NCBI GenBank assembly: GCA_000499405.2
Contig: HG738137.1
Span: 4,650,001 to 4,714,000 of the forward strand
Length of the DNA stretch: 64,000 nucleotides
Direction: 5' to 3'
From: Onchocerca volvulus
Lineage: Eukaryota; Nematoda; Chromadorea; Rhabditida; Onchocercidae
In this document: one piece after another, positions 1 through 15,100 of the stretch
How positions within the stretch are numbered: the stretch's first letter is position 1
How the letters are laid out: every line of letters begins with the position of its first letter
Translations under genes and position numbers: made by a program
Notes under the pieces: generated by a model
Databases searched by the model: none
What the model was told of the DNA's origin: nothing
Seen by the model: only the letters and a program-made list of their open reading frames with translations

Positions 1-162
1 TTTAAATTGATCAGTTCAAAAGTTTTGTGTTTTGTTTTGAATTTTGGATATATTTAGAGAAGATTGGGATTGATTTTAACTTCATTTAAGAAAAATCATA
101 AAATAGTTGATTATTCCCTGCACAGCTCTTTGCATGAATTTTATTAAATTTTTATTATGCAG

Positions 163-3100
163 ATAATTCACAATAAGCATAGTGGTACACTGATAATCGC
201 AGATTCCAAAATGCTTTGCTTGCGTCAGGATTATGGTGGAACATTTCTTCTTAAAACTGCATTAAAGAGACCATCAAATAAAACTGTTTCCGTTGAATTA
301 CCATTAGATGAGGTAAATATTTCATTATTCTTATACGAATTATCAATTTAGACAAAAATATACTATAAAAGTTGTTATCAAAAAAAAAAAAAAAAGCAAA
401 AACAAACAAATGCCTTTTTTTGGATGCATTCTGAAATAAATTTATTAAATTTGATATTTTTAACATGTTTGTAATAAGGCTAAAAATATTTTCAGCTATC
501 TTCAAGATATACCTGTTCCTTTTTTATAGGCTACGAAATTTCTGCAAATAATCACAAATGATCCTGATTCAGAAGATATTCTAAAACAGCGACCTGCTCT
601 GCGCAAATTTATATCGCAGTTACGCACCACAGTTGCGAACTTATCTGCGAATACTGTATGCTTATTTTTAAGTAATTTTAAATTTACATCAATTTTTGTT
701 GCCGCAGAACTTCTTGTCTTAAATTTCTTTCTGCGATATATTTTTTTATGATCTTTTTGAACACATTTCCTTCTGAAGCATAACACTTCGTAGAAACTAA
801 TAGCACTTTATTCTCGAACAACAATGTTTTTATGTTATGCTGTCAAAGTGATGTTTAATATGTTCGTGTATAATATGTAAATAGCTTAAAATTACTAGTA
901 AAATCCCTTTTGTATTACTCTTTAAAATTCACAAAATTTTTAGATCTTTTCTTTATTCATTTTTTGTCAAGATGCAAGAACCATTGATGAAAAATGATGC
1001 TGAATGAATTTTATCATTTCAGGACACGTATAAGCTACGGTATAGAGAGGGAGAGAAGGAAGGGTTTAGTGTATCTTTTATTCTCTTAATGACATTTCTT
1101 AGGCTAATAACATCAAAACTGAATTCATTATGTCTATTTCTAGAATTTAAATTATTGGATTATTATTTGATTGTTCGAAATTCTTCAACAGCCAATATTC
1201 AAGTTGAAAATTTATTTTATAGATAGAATCGGTTGTAGTAGAAGCAAACGGCAAAGAATTGCTTGAACAACTGCGGCCTCTAGAAACTCCTGGAGAAAAT
1301 AATAGTTCAGAAGTACCACCGGAATGGATGACTTTCATTTGGCCTTATATTTCAGCGCTTGGAGAACGCGTGAGAGTAAGTTTTTGTTCTATGTTTAATA
1401 TATCTTTGATATAATGGAAATTAATTGCAGAATCAAATTTAATTGTGTTTAAGCTTCTGGGATTTGTTAACTTTTAATTATTTTGTAGCTGATGTTGAAC
1501 CCAGATCATCCATATAACTTCGAATATTCACCGGAATGGAAAGGTCTGAACAAGGAGATGATGGCAAGTGAAGCAGCTCGTCGACTTACATTTCAAAACT
1601 GGCCTCATATGGAATATAGGTTTGTTTTTGAGCTTTGTGTTGTAAAAATAGCTAAAAAGATATTCATGCTAACATAATTCCCACAAACTTAATTTTCAGA
1701 TGGGCTTTACCATATCAGATGGCAGAAGCAGGATTTTATCATCAACCAAATAGTGCTGGCGATGATCGAGTTCTCTGCTTCTCTTGTTTTGTTTGTCTGG
1801 TGTGTTGGGAACCGTCAGATGAACCTTGGTAATATTCAAATGTACAGTTCAGACTTAAAAAAAGAGTTTGCTAAAGAAATAAATATAAAACGAACAATTA
1901 AAAACTGAATAAAAAAAGTTGAGGGATGAGTTTGTACCAATTAAATCACTGATTGGGATTCAGTCATTTGGAACAATGATGCAGTGTATAGTACATGTAA
2001 CAATAGAATAGATAGTAATTGTTGGAAAATTTTTTTAAATAATTTTTTTGAGCTAAATCAACTTTTCCAACTAAATTTAGTTGGAAAATATTGGCATTCA
2101 TCAATAAAGATAAGGAATGAAATGAGAATGAAAATCAAAATAAATTAACATTACTCTAAGCTTTGCTCATTTTAGTTTTAGCATATTTTTATAAATAAAT
2201 AATAATGAAATAAAACGCAATAAGTAAAAATGATATTGTGATTGAACGAATTTTAAAACTCATTGAAACAGATATACTATGTAAATTATTCCAGTAATTT
2301 GCTCCTTCAAAGTCAATTATAAAATGAAGCCAACTGCATGGAATATATAGGAAGGACTGTGCATAAAGATTTATCGAACAATACTAATTAAAAACAGAAA
2401 AATTGAGATTTAAATCAAATTCTAAAACGGTGCGGTAAAAATTGATTTTTTTTTTAACCAAATAAATTTTAAAAAATCGAAAATTTCATCGGAAAAATGG
2501 TTTTTAGGTCTGAACATGAGCGCCACTCACCAAAATGTCGCTTTGTTCATAATTATACAAACCCAAATGTTCCATTCGTTTTAACAATGTCCGCTTTATC
2601 GCCATTTATGCATCATTTGCAAGTGAATCATACATCGTCGCTTGTTTTCTCAACAGGAAATGGTGATTGGATCGCTGTAGCAAGCAAAGAATCTGCCGAA
2701 GTACATTTATGGCGGACGGGTAGTGTCGTACAGGTTAATGTTTCACTTTGTTACAGTGGGTTTGGCAATTTTTTTTTTCAAAATTTATGTGGAAGAAATG
2801 AAATAGAAATGCTTGAGGAATGAAACAGTGTTGAAGCATAGCGGATTTGGTATTCATTCAAATCCTGAAATTTTACCTGAAAGGTCGATTCTTTACAGAT
2901 AAAGCAGTGGTTCACTTTGAATTCAGAGAAGTTCTTCTCTGCTATTCTGGACTGTATAATGATAGAAGGGGATCAACCTCCTCGTAGAACTCAGAGAGTT
3001 ACCTGGAGTGACGATCTCACGTAAGTATATGCTATTGCTTTGGATTAGAATCTATGAAATTATTATATGATGTTAGACTTTCCACTTTCAGTGATATTGA

Positions 3101-6100
3101 AATTATTTTTTCAGAAACTGTCTGACAAGTGCTGGTGGAGATGAAGAAGCGCAACAGGATAATATTATAAAAGGTTAGTAGTTGATTCTTCAAATTTTTA
3201 GTGGCAGGCGAGCTCAGGAATATACGAAATTATTGTGTCTTGCTTTCATATATAATCTGAAATATTTCAGGATCCTCATCAGATGAATGTTTATTAAAAC
3301 CAGCACTGTCTTCTTTGCTAGTTGATGCCAATTGTGAAGTAATTTCTGATTTTATTTAGTCTTCGTTGTTTAATTCAAATTTTTAAAAAAGATCGAAGGT
3401 ATGTGGAACATACTGTAATGAACTCCTTAACTGTCAAAAATTTTTGAGTATCTAACGAAGAAAGATAAAGGAATTTTTAATTTATGCAATAAAAAATAAC
3501 ATATTTTTTGAAGAATTTTTTATGATTTTCCAAAAATTTTGCCACATAGCGCATTTCATTCGTTATAGACTATCATAACAGCTCTCTGTACAATTGGAAA
3601 ACCATATCTTGGCGATCCTTCCATTGGAACTATAACAGGGAAGTCATCTGAACAGAATCAAACTTTAGTGATTGTCTCTGTCTCCGTAAATGATGCAAAA
3701 TTGAACAAAGGTATATCAAAACTTAAAAATTCCTGGCATTGTGGGACATTTTTCAAGTGGATTATTTGTCATAATTGTCAGTATATCTTAATAAACTTGA
3801 TTTCAAATATTCAATTAAAACAGTGCATCAATTAGTTATTAGATAAGGACATAAGTATTTTCAGTAGTTGACAAATATTGTTAAAATGATCAGTGAAATA
3901 TCAAATAGTCATACTAATTATAGTACGTCAACAGAGCCAAAGCAGCTTGGAAACTGAAATAAATACATTAAATACAATGAATAGCGCTCATGAGTTTATC
4001 GATATGCCAATAAGGATTGTTAGTGGATCACGTTTTGTCGATGATGGTATTAATTCTGGTGCATCACTTCGTCCATTTTTAGCTCTTTACCAGCTTGATT
4101 ATACGGATTCTTTTAATTCGCGCAAACACACATCTTCCACTCGTCAAGGTTTCTTCATGGAATATTTTAATGAGTAGTGCATTTTTCATGAGCGTTTTTG
4201 ACTTTTGATTCTGCAAAGCAATTTTCAAAAAATAATGAAGTCAAATTCATATTGTTGAAATCATTTGACGAATAAAAAAAATTATCCTTTTTTTTTTTTC
4301 TGAACCCTGTTCGTTTAGCAGAGACTCGATATGTTATGCAGTATTTTTTCGTAGTATATTTGTATGCAAAGCATGATTATGCATAGTCAAATTAAAATGG
4401 GCAAATGAAGTTGAACAGTTCTTTCAATTAAGTATCTAATTAATCTGAAAGTACTTGCATAAAATATATGTGATTTAGAAATGATAGAAGGAAGCGAAAC
4501 TTGTTTTTAATAATAATAATTTATTGTAGAGGATTCAAAATCAATCGGAAATAAAGTAATGAATTCTTCTAATACAAATGAATCCGATTTCACGAAAGGA
4601 GTACTACTAATGGATACTACTGACGATACTGTCTTAGAGTGGTCTGATGCTGCATTTGGCGAGCACTCTGGTTTTGTCGATTTATCCACTGGTTTGTTAT
4701 GTTTATTTTATCGATTTACCCATTGGTTTTTTTCGTATATCTTTAGCAGAATTTCATTACATTCAATGTTATTAACTTCTTATTACTACGTTTCTAAAAT
4801 ATTTCTTCTCTGCATAATCATACATATTTATCATACGGTTCTATCTTATTGATAAAAATCCTGCACTGAAATGTCTATAAACATCTTAATTTGTAGAAGA
4901 AGAAAATGGAATGATAGACGGACCATCGAAAACAAAAGATGATGGAAAAATAGGTTACGTATCTGTTAATTATGAAGCGCCTTCGGTGGATATTTCCTTC
5001 GTGCAGTGTTTCAGACTGCCAGCTGCAATCGATAATCCCTCAATGGAAGTAATTTTTTGGTCTTTATTTGTCGTCTTTTTTTCTTTTTTTTTTTTTTTTT
5101 TTTTGTTTAAATTCATTTATCTCATGATGGCGCACGTTGATGACTGAATTTCATATGATTAAACTTTTCGTATCTCAGTTTACAATTTTGAATTATTTTA
5201 AAGACATCGTGAACTTCATTGCTTTAGAAATGATGAAAGGAATGAAGTGAAAAATTAATGAATTGGAATGCAGGCTAAAAATATTTGACAAGTAATGGTC
5301 AATTTCAGATATCAGCAATAATTCCAATGCAAAGTATTTTCGTAGTTGTTATAGTTAATAATATAGAATCTACAGTTGATGCAATTCAGTCGGCAATATT
5401 AATATATCTTATTCATTTTGGAAAAATTGCTATCAATATTCAGGTCTTTATTTTGATTGCTTTAACATATCTTTAAAAGAGTAGTAAATGATGTTTGTCA
5501 TGAGTTTGTCTTTCACTCCTTAGTTCCTGAAATTTTATTAATTAAAATTATGAGTGCTATATTAGCTGACTCAAATGATAAGCATTATGTATATTCTGAA
5601 AAAAAATATATTGAAAATCAAGTTCTTTTATGCTACAATCGCAAAAGGGCCAAGTATTAGGAGAATGACGTACTTTAATTAAATTACTTTGAAGATTTCC
5701 AGTAATCCTATGATTTGTGTTTATGGTAGTATTTTTTATATGTTTTTCAGAAAGAGCCTCTAAAAGCTTACTATTACAAAGATTTTCGAATTATGCAGTT
5801 TTCTTTAGCAAATATGGATCTTGTTCAAAATACAAATTCGGATTCTTTTACTAGCGATTACTTTGATGGTGGAGTTTTTGTAAGTGATTTTTATGAGTTG
5901 ATCATTTTTTCATTGAAAAATTTCAAAATATGTTATACTACTGAAATCAAAATTTTCTTCGCTTATGTCATTATATGGAGAAACTGTTTTACATTAATCG
6001 TGAAATAATTCATTTTTTCTCTAATGCTGTGCATACTCGTCCGAACATCTCATGATAGAAATATATTCTATGCGAATCATTAATGGCTAAGCACTCGATC

Positions 6101-9100
6101 GAGAAAAATGTTGATGCCATACTTGGTAAAAAATCACCTTAGTAATTTTCAGCGAACTATGGAAGATATGGTTTATTTTATCAATCTTAATACCAATAAA
6201 TTATATTCTTTATGTGATGAAAGAGTGGCTCAGTTTGCTGTTATGGATAATGGGAAAGTCACACTACTGACAAGGAATTCGGGAAAAGTATGAATTTTGT
6301 AGAATATGATTCAAAAGAGAAATCTATCAGATAGCCTTACTAAGCTTCAGAGCTCATGTAGTTTCAGCTACTGTATCATGCCTTTTGGCTCGAATATCAT
6401 TTTTCTTTTTTGTTAGTTAATGTGTTATAATGAAGGTCAATGTCAATATTTTTTATTGTTCGATTGTTTAAATTCCATAAATTTCCACTTGTCGCAGTTT
6501 CCAGTTAGTAACTGTTCAAATTGAACAGTCGAGTTCACGTCGTACAGATTACGAAGAAGATGAGGATGCTGCAATAGCTGCATTGTTTAGCAAGATAAGC
6601 AATTCGCAGCAGTTGGAATTACCAAAAAGTATTGCATATATATATTGCACATTCCTTGTCCCAATAGCAATTTTATAATTTATCCTGCTTAAGCAGTATT
6701 TAATTGAATAAGCATTTAACTAAATTTGGTGATTTCTTGGTTATTCTGCAATATTATTATTTTTTGAGAAAAGAATCCGCGACTCAGAAGGTGGAACACA
6801 ATTATTTTGTTATAAGTTATATCCATGCATAATATATTTGAAATAAATATAGATATTGACCGAAAAACAGCGCAAAATTTACCATCTAGCGGTAATAGTA
6901 TGGCAAGTGTAGCGGCATCGGAATATTTATCGACTGCAAGTCTTCGGCGAATCTGGAAATTAACTAGAAGTGATATTGGCGGTCCAATAAGAGGTGCCAC
7001 TTATCGACTTCCTTATCATTCGTAAGTTCTAGAAACATGTCTTTTTCTTTGTGCAGAAATTTGTGTTTTGATTTGTAGCAATGAGAAGTGGAATGGAGTT
7101 TAGTGAGAGAGAGATGTCTCTTTTGTAACTAAACCATGTTCCACATATCAGTTTTGGGATTCTCTTATCCGCATTTTCGTTTCAGCAAGTTTTCTCACGA
7201 TACCAGAAAGAAACAAAAAAGGGAAGTAAATGAAAATGAAATTTTACTTCTTTTTATGTAATTTGTTGTTTGAATGATTAGAGAATTTGATGGACATACT
7301 CTTTCAACAACTAAGATTTCTATTCGCGTTATCTCAGAAACGCTTTGCCTTTGTTTTCTGAATTCGTGAATTTCTATTTTCATTTTTATCAGACTTGTAG
7401 AATCAGCTTGATAAATAAGATTTTGGATGATAATCTGAATTTTTTGTAGTGGTGGACAGCCGGGTTATCATCTAGTAGCGCCATCTGGATGGAGCGAGGT
7501 ACCAGCAAATCAGCTTATTAGAAAATATTTAGTCGAAAGTACGCCAATAGAAGGAGTGAATCGAACCTGGTTTTATCAATCAGATTGTCGCCATTCAAAT
7601 GACATACATATTTTCGAGTTACTCCATTTTCAGGCTTGTTTTTTTTTGATACTTTTTATAATTATAAAATTACTTTTTCCTGATTCTTCAATTTCTTTAT
7701 GGAATCTGGAATATATGATAATATTGTTACCTTTATATTTTATATCACTAATTTTTTGTGTTTTAATTGTTGATGCTCCTTAATACATTTTCCGTGAAGT
7801 TAAATAAATATGCTCAGAAGACTATTTTATGGTCTCGGATCAATTTTAGCATGGATTACGCGTTTCGCTCATTGAAATCTTTTTGCATTTTCATGAGACA
7901 TGTCTAGCTTGTCCAGATATCGAATTAAGATTGTATCGTCGGAAAAGTAATGTTGATGATGTTTCTTCATCTTTGAAAACACATTCACAGGCATCTTTTT
8001 CTGGAAGTGTTGGTTTAGAAGAAATTGAAGCACAGGTGAACTCTTTGATTGCTTATGCGATGTCTTGCAAGACGATCCATTAAGTTCCTTCATTTTTGTT
8101 ATTTAAATTTCTGTGTTTTTGCCTGGTTATATGTATCTGTGGCTGATTGCAAATACAGGTTATGTTGCTCGTCACCATCATTAAAACTTAGTAATTAAAT
8201 TATTTAATTGTTCTCTCTGTTAATGAATAGTCTTCTAGGACTTTATGCGATTTCTCAACTGTTGACCAATATTTAATCGTTTTCAGTGTGATTTATTGGC
8301 CGGACCGTATCACTGCGCTGAATATGCTGATCTAAATGGCCATTCAGCAAAAATACAATTACCAGGAATTGTTTTTTTGCCTCAACTTATCAAAAAAGGT
8401 ATTTCCTTAGGAAACTGTTCAAAAAAAAAAAAGATTCATGAATACCATTATGTATTCTTAAGTAATGTAACATTCGAAAAACTGGGAAACTGTTCCCTAC
8501 TTTTATTTCAGATCTTTTAATCTTCCAATGTCTTTGAAGGATACACAGGAATTTTTTAGGCAACAACGTAATCGGCTTCAAATCGGTTTCTTATTATCTT
8601 GTTTTGAAAGCTCTATCCGATTTTTCTCTTGATCAAGCAATTGCAGCTGTGAAAACAAATGAACGAGACAAACTTAGGGCGTACGTTATGCTGCTCTGTT
8701 TTCTTTTATATTCTCTCTTTTTATTAAAATGATAAAATATTCATAAAATGATCGCTCCAAATCACTGCCTTATTGTTATTAAAATGAATAAGAGCCGCCA
8801 ACTGCAACATGATACTTGTGTTTTACGTAATTTGATTAACAGGAAAAAAAAAAACTATAATCAGCAATTTATAGAAAAAGGAAGTCATTTTATAGTGGCA
8901 CTGCCAATAATACTGCTTTACAGAGCTGGTACCGCAGGTAAAACAAAATCATCTTCCAAACGTCGTATCGATGATACAGAGCTATCGCAGTCTTCCACAG
9001 CTGCAACTGGAGACAGATCCATGCATGGTAATTACTAAAATGTTTTGAAAAATTGTCGCTTTTAAATTTTTTTCTGAAGTTGGTTTAAATTTGCTAATCA

Positions 9101-12100
9101 GTAAAGTAAGTTAAGCGTAAACTTATTAGTGTGTAGTTTTCGTTGTATTTCACTTATTAGTTTTTTCAAGTTCCATTAGACAAAACCATCTTCTGAAAAC
9201 GATGAGCTTAATCAGTTTAATAGTGTCACAGTTATTTCTTTGGAATTGGGACATTGCTGGAAAAATTTTAATTAACTACAGAAATTTCATGTTTGAGGTT
9301 TGACAACTCGATGTGGGATACAATGGATCGATGAATTGGTAATAACAGTGGTAAAGGCAAAAAGAGCAATTGAGTCTAACGAAAGGTATTTTGGAATATT
9401 CGAATTTAAAGTGCACTCTTAGTTTTGTTTCTTTTCCTTGAATATCTGTATCTGCTTCTATTTCAAGATGTTAATTGAATATCTATGCTTGCATATGTAA
9501 ATATTTCTAATTCCTAATACAGAGCTTATGTTCATCATTTTCTCCTTCTTGGCCTTTTGGGCATCTATCATTCTTAAGTATTACGCTTCATAATTGTGCA
9601 ATATTAAGTTTTAAATTTCAAAATATTTAATCAACAGGAACACAAGGTTTTAATGATACTACTCTTAATTTTTAATTCATTTTATTCAATTAATTGTTTT
9701 TTTTTCTTTTTTTTTTAGTTTAAAATATTAAAGTTTATGGGAATATTGAACCAATCTTTATCAGAGAATAAGTTTTGGATTTTTGCTTAAAGGATTGAAA
9801 GGCGTGCACTTATTGAAACGACAGATCTGCACAATAATATAGTAATGCTTGCTGCCGGAATCGCGCCGAAAATATCACCAGCTCAAAAAGTTCGTACGGA
9901 GGGTGAAAAGTTGCAACAGCAAAGTCTTGCAGTTGGTATTATTGAATGGCTGATCGATAACTGGGTCAATACTTCGGCGCAGTAGGTTTTATCTAGTTCA
10001 AATATTGACTTTAAAGCAAGGCATTTTTGTGACATTATTGAAATAAAAATTTTATCTTTCATTCAAACTATTCAAGTAATAATTGCTTCAGACACAGCAT
10101 ATAGGACTAGGCTAGAAAACGATTCTTATTATACTAACATACATGAATTCTTAAATCACTCAAGTCAGTTGTTTAATTATTAAGGTCAATTGGCATATTA
10201 TTACTTCCTTCATTTACTAATGATTTCGCTAATCACATTTCAATAATCCTATTTGTATAATTATCATGTGTTATTTATGCTTGCAATCACTGTAGGACGG
10301 TCATTGATGCATTTTTTTCAGAACAAATCTGTTAGCTTTTGCTGAAATGATCATTGAAAATGTTGACGCCATTTTCGTTAATTGTTTCATAATTTCACCA
10401 CGATCAGTGTCTCACAAATGGAGCGCTATATTGATGTATTTGTTACGGTGAGATAGTTTTATTTATTTTCTGCGAGGATTTGGTTGAAAGGAGAAACACC
10501 AGATATTGGAAAGCTGACTCGTTAAATTTAATTAAAATTGCTTTCTTATTTGAAGTACCATCGACTTCTTCAAACAATATTTTAGTTGAGAAAATTTATA
10601 AAATTCAAATAGAGGTTCGAGTGGGATAGATTTTTCAATTCCATCAACAGTAAAAAGGCAATTTAAAAAAAAAATAGTGAAATTTATATGAAATTTTAAT
10701 TTTTTAACATTACGAATTATCATTTAAGTGTTCTTCGGAAATTAGATGATGGTACTTTTTCAAAATTGCTACAAATTTTTTTGTCATGTTCAATTCGGAT
10801 CGTAACCAACTTACATGCAGTTAGGAATGCTGGATCCCTTCATTGGCTCTTTGTATTTATTTTCGCTCTATTGAAGGTTTGTTATGTGGCTATTATTTTA
10901 AATGACTAATGTCTCACCTGTTTTACAGTATGCAGTTATTTATTCTGTTTGTTTCTTAAATGCTGAACAAATTTTATGAAACTAGATCGAAGTATTTTCT
11001 CACCATTTAAGGATCTATAGTTTCAATCTTATTCCATATCCCCTGAATATGTTTCCCTTCCTTACTTGTGTAAGTTTAGTCGTTTTTGGATATTCTTGCA
11101 AATATTCATTTATTTATTTATTTATTGATGAATTTAAAAGAAAATCTGCAAGAGATTTCTCACAGATTTTGTCCACTTACAAAGGCTGCATATGTTACCA
11201 CTTAAAGATGTGGATAGAAATGTTTCAGATGGCAGTGATGAAGACAAATGATGTATCTTGTATTGAGCTTTTGAACACTCTGTTGAATGCATGTACAAAT
11301 ACGCTTACATTTGTTGGTATCGCATGGAAGCAGTGTTGGATTGGTTCGTTGCATGATAAATTGGCCACTGAATATAGTCTTAGTGGATTACCTACGGAAT
11401 TGGTACATTTAAATTATTATGGTTATCAAAGATGTCAGTGTTTTGTCCTCGATATTTATATGTTGTCTAATACTTGTGATTTATAGCTTAAGTTAATTTT
11501 TTCTAACTTTCCTGGATGTTTTATTTAACTCTTTGAAATTAATTAAAAAATAATTTATCCCGAAAATTATGTTCCTTTTCCTCAAAGTACATATTTTTTA
11601 GGTTATGTATGAATGGCCCAGGTCGATACTTTCGTTATGGCAACGCTATACCACTACCAAAATGAAAGATCGTAGGTTTTGTCATATACCTTATATGTTG
11701 TCACATAAGCATTTTTACCTTCGGATGAGGATTAGTTTTGAAATTAGAGAAATCATAATCAGCCAAATTTGAAAACATGTTAGAGAATGAATAGAACGAA
11801 TAGATGAATTCGCATTGATAAACTAGTTTTGAGATCCGATGAGAATAATTTTTGTTATAGCGAGTGAATTAGCGCATGTTACTGCATTTCCACCAGCGAC
11901 ACCAACAGTGATTGCTTACAAATGTGCATCCACTGCTGCTGGTTATGGAAAAGGATATAATGAAATGAAACCATCACAAAATACTGGAATGAGTCAATAC
12001 GAGAAAATTCCCTCAGTGGATTCTAAAATTCTCAATAAAGATTGCATTGACGCAAATACGAATATAAGTGGATTAACAGCAGAGGTTCGTCCACTGTTTT

Positions 12101-15100
12101 TGCCGACATCTACAGATTTTAGGAGCAGCAGGCGATACTGAGCCTATGTATTTAGAGAGTTTAGTTAATCATATACTTTGTTAAATATTGTTGCTTTAGT
12201 AAGCTGGTGCTGAAATTTACAAAAATAAATGCAAATGATTCTTTCACGAAATATGTATTGAAAATTCTTCTACTCAAAATGGTTATACTGAGTAAAGTTT
12301 AACAAACCAGGAAACTCTATATAAATTGAGAATACGTTAGCCTTGTACTTTTTTTTTTTTTTTTTTTTTTTTTGGTTAATGAATTAAATTAGCACTGTAA
12401 AAAAATTGAAGCTCTGTTGGTTAATATGTTGCTTAGTTATTGAGTTAAAAGCAGATTTAACGTTTCATTGTCAATCTTTTTTATAAGGACTATATCAGGC
12501 TGTATCTAGTGTTCAACTTTTCTCTACCAAGTACAATGTGTATTAAGTAATTAAAGAAATGTTGTTGCAAAAGTTATTGCAAATACTAATTATTTTTTTT
12601 AGTACCGGATAAGTGGAATTTGGAGGGTATTTTTAAATTTGTTCGTACAAGTTTAATTCGTGCGCTGTATTTATAACAACAATTTTAGGATGAAATAGAT
12701 TGGCTGGCACTGTTTAATATATCAACAGATTGTGTGAAAGAAACTTTTGAAAATTTTACAGAACGTAAGTTATTGGGTTCCAAATCATTTAAATATTGCT
12801 TCACTCATTCGTTTTCTTTCTTTTTTTTTTTTATTTTTTGTTGAAATCTGGTAATATTATTTTGTCATAATCATGCTTAGCTAGTAAAATATAGATGCAT
12901 GTTCCCCAACTTTCTTGCTATTGATAGTGTTAGTTCTCTTACTGCGCATCAATCTCAATATTTACCCACTTACAGCAGGTACGGAAATAGTGATGGATCG
13001 ATTTTCAGCAAGTTCTGCAGCAAATTCTCAACGAGAATGTAAATATCATACAATAACGACATCCACGCAACTGAGCGGTTTGTTGGAGACGGAACCACTC
13101 ACATTCACTGTAATATATGCTTCGGACCACGTTAAAGTAGAGAACACGGAGACTGGTAGCGTTTCACTATTTTTTGGGTTATCATACATTCTGGTAGTTG
13201 AGTCGTTTTTCCATTGTGTTTAAAAATTAATTATATTTTATATCGTCTTGAATTACAGGTTTTATAACGGAAATTGATTGCACATCTGCACCTATTGGTC
13301 ATACTGAAAATGAAAATCCTGTACCATTGAAAATTATGGATATTACTCAAACAATTTTGAATAAAGTTCGTTGATTTTTCATACTTAGGTTTGGTATAAA
13401 AATTTGTTCAGTTCATTTGTTGGCAATATAAAATCGCTTATGGGATAAGCTATTAATTGTAGATATAAGCAGCTAAGCATTGCAGATGTAGTTAATATTA
13501 CACAATAAAGGGTTCTATTTATGAAAATTGTCTGAAAGAGTTTTTTAATGGCAGCTTAAATATGTGCTTTTAATATAGTATCTGCTTCAGAACACTTTGT
13601 TTCAGAAACCGGAACAAAATAATGGAAATGATTCTGGAACTTCGAAATCAGGACTACAAGATTTAAGTGCAGATCTTAATGCACGTATGACGTTGATTGC
13701 AATGGAACAAGCGCAGACCAAAGAGGATAATACAGTTGGAAATACCGAGCAGAATTCACAAAGTAAACATTTCATTCATTCGTTTAGAATATACAGTCAG
13801 AAGATTTTCAGTAAGGCCAAAGTTCTAGTTGAAAATTTTTACGAACAAAATATAAAAGATCAATGAAAAAATGATGAAAACACTTTTCAAACACTGAATG
13901 CTATTCTTTATAATGTTCGTTGATAAAGCGATTAATCTAGAAAACGTTTAAGCAGTCGCGCAAGGTTTTGCAACCCAGGGATCGTCAGCGAGCACGTTTG
14001 GTATTCCAACTACACCGAAAACAACGCCGTTCATGACACCAACTCCACTATCCCCATCGCATCTCTCACCTATAAACTCAGAACCGAATCTGGCATTTAT
14101 AATGGAAAACGAAACGACGGTAAGAAGTTTTTATTTTCAACTATGGCTTATACTCAAAATGGCTCTTTACTCTTTCTGTTTGTCATCATAGAAATATCTT
14201 TTTCATCCACTCTGTTATTTTTCTAGAATGAATAACTTCACTTCTTCAATATAATTGGAGTAAAAGCATTTCATATTTAATTTCCAAAATCAAGACTTCG
14301 CGTATCCATGAAATCTTTCTCCAGCTGATTATTGCCGTTCTATGTCTTCTGAAAAATTCTTGAATGAATAGCAAAATTGATGATATGAAGCATGTTATGG
14401 AATCAAAAAGTCCATTAATGTGTTTGTTATTTGTTACGTATACTTTTGCAGAATACTGGTGAAGAATCTCAAGAAAAGAGCAACCAAAAAGCTGAAATAC
14501 GTTCGCAGATCCCATCACTAGTACCCATGATTTCACCTGATATCTTCAAGTTGCCATCCCAAAAATTTCTACTGATGGAAAGAATTTCTTTTGGTTAATT
14601 GTAGCATTTTTTTTAAATCAACATTAAATTTATTTAGTCAGTAGCATCATTTATTTTCATTAAAAATAATTTTGTGTCATTTGCATTACCATTTTATTTT
14701 TTGATTTGTTCCCTCTTGAAATCACTTTTTGAATCTGATATATTTTTAGGATCCAGAAAATTCGTTATATTGGATTTCGGTATGCCTGTTTTATTAACAG
14801 ATTTATTCATTCCATCAGTAGCAGAAATAGCAGCAATTTCTATAGATGTATGGCTCCTGGGTGAAAATGTTGATGGACAGCGACTACTGATGACAACAGA
14901 CATATGTCGCAAAAGTATTGCTGCACAGGATTTGCAGCCTTTTATGCGAATAAGATTTGTAAAGGTGGGACCATAAGTACTTGCATTTTATCCTTATTTT
15001 TCTTAGTATGAATATAAATATGAAATTCAGATTTATTTACTGCTTTGGTTATAAATAAAATAGCCTGCTTATGCTGCTGCCAGTTTGACTTACAGATAAC

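Noticed and set aside
12603..12626. Possible 24-nt BIRC6 micro-exon between a TTTTTTTTAG and a GTATTT
   Set aside because: It would keep phase 0, but flanking exons join equally well without it and its eight residues have no support from the alignment.
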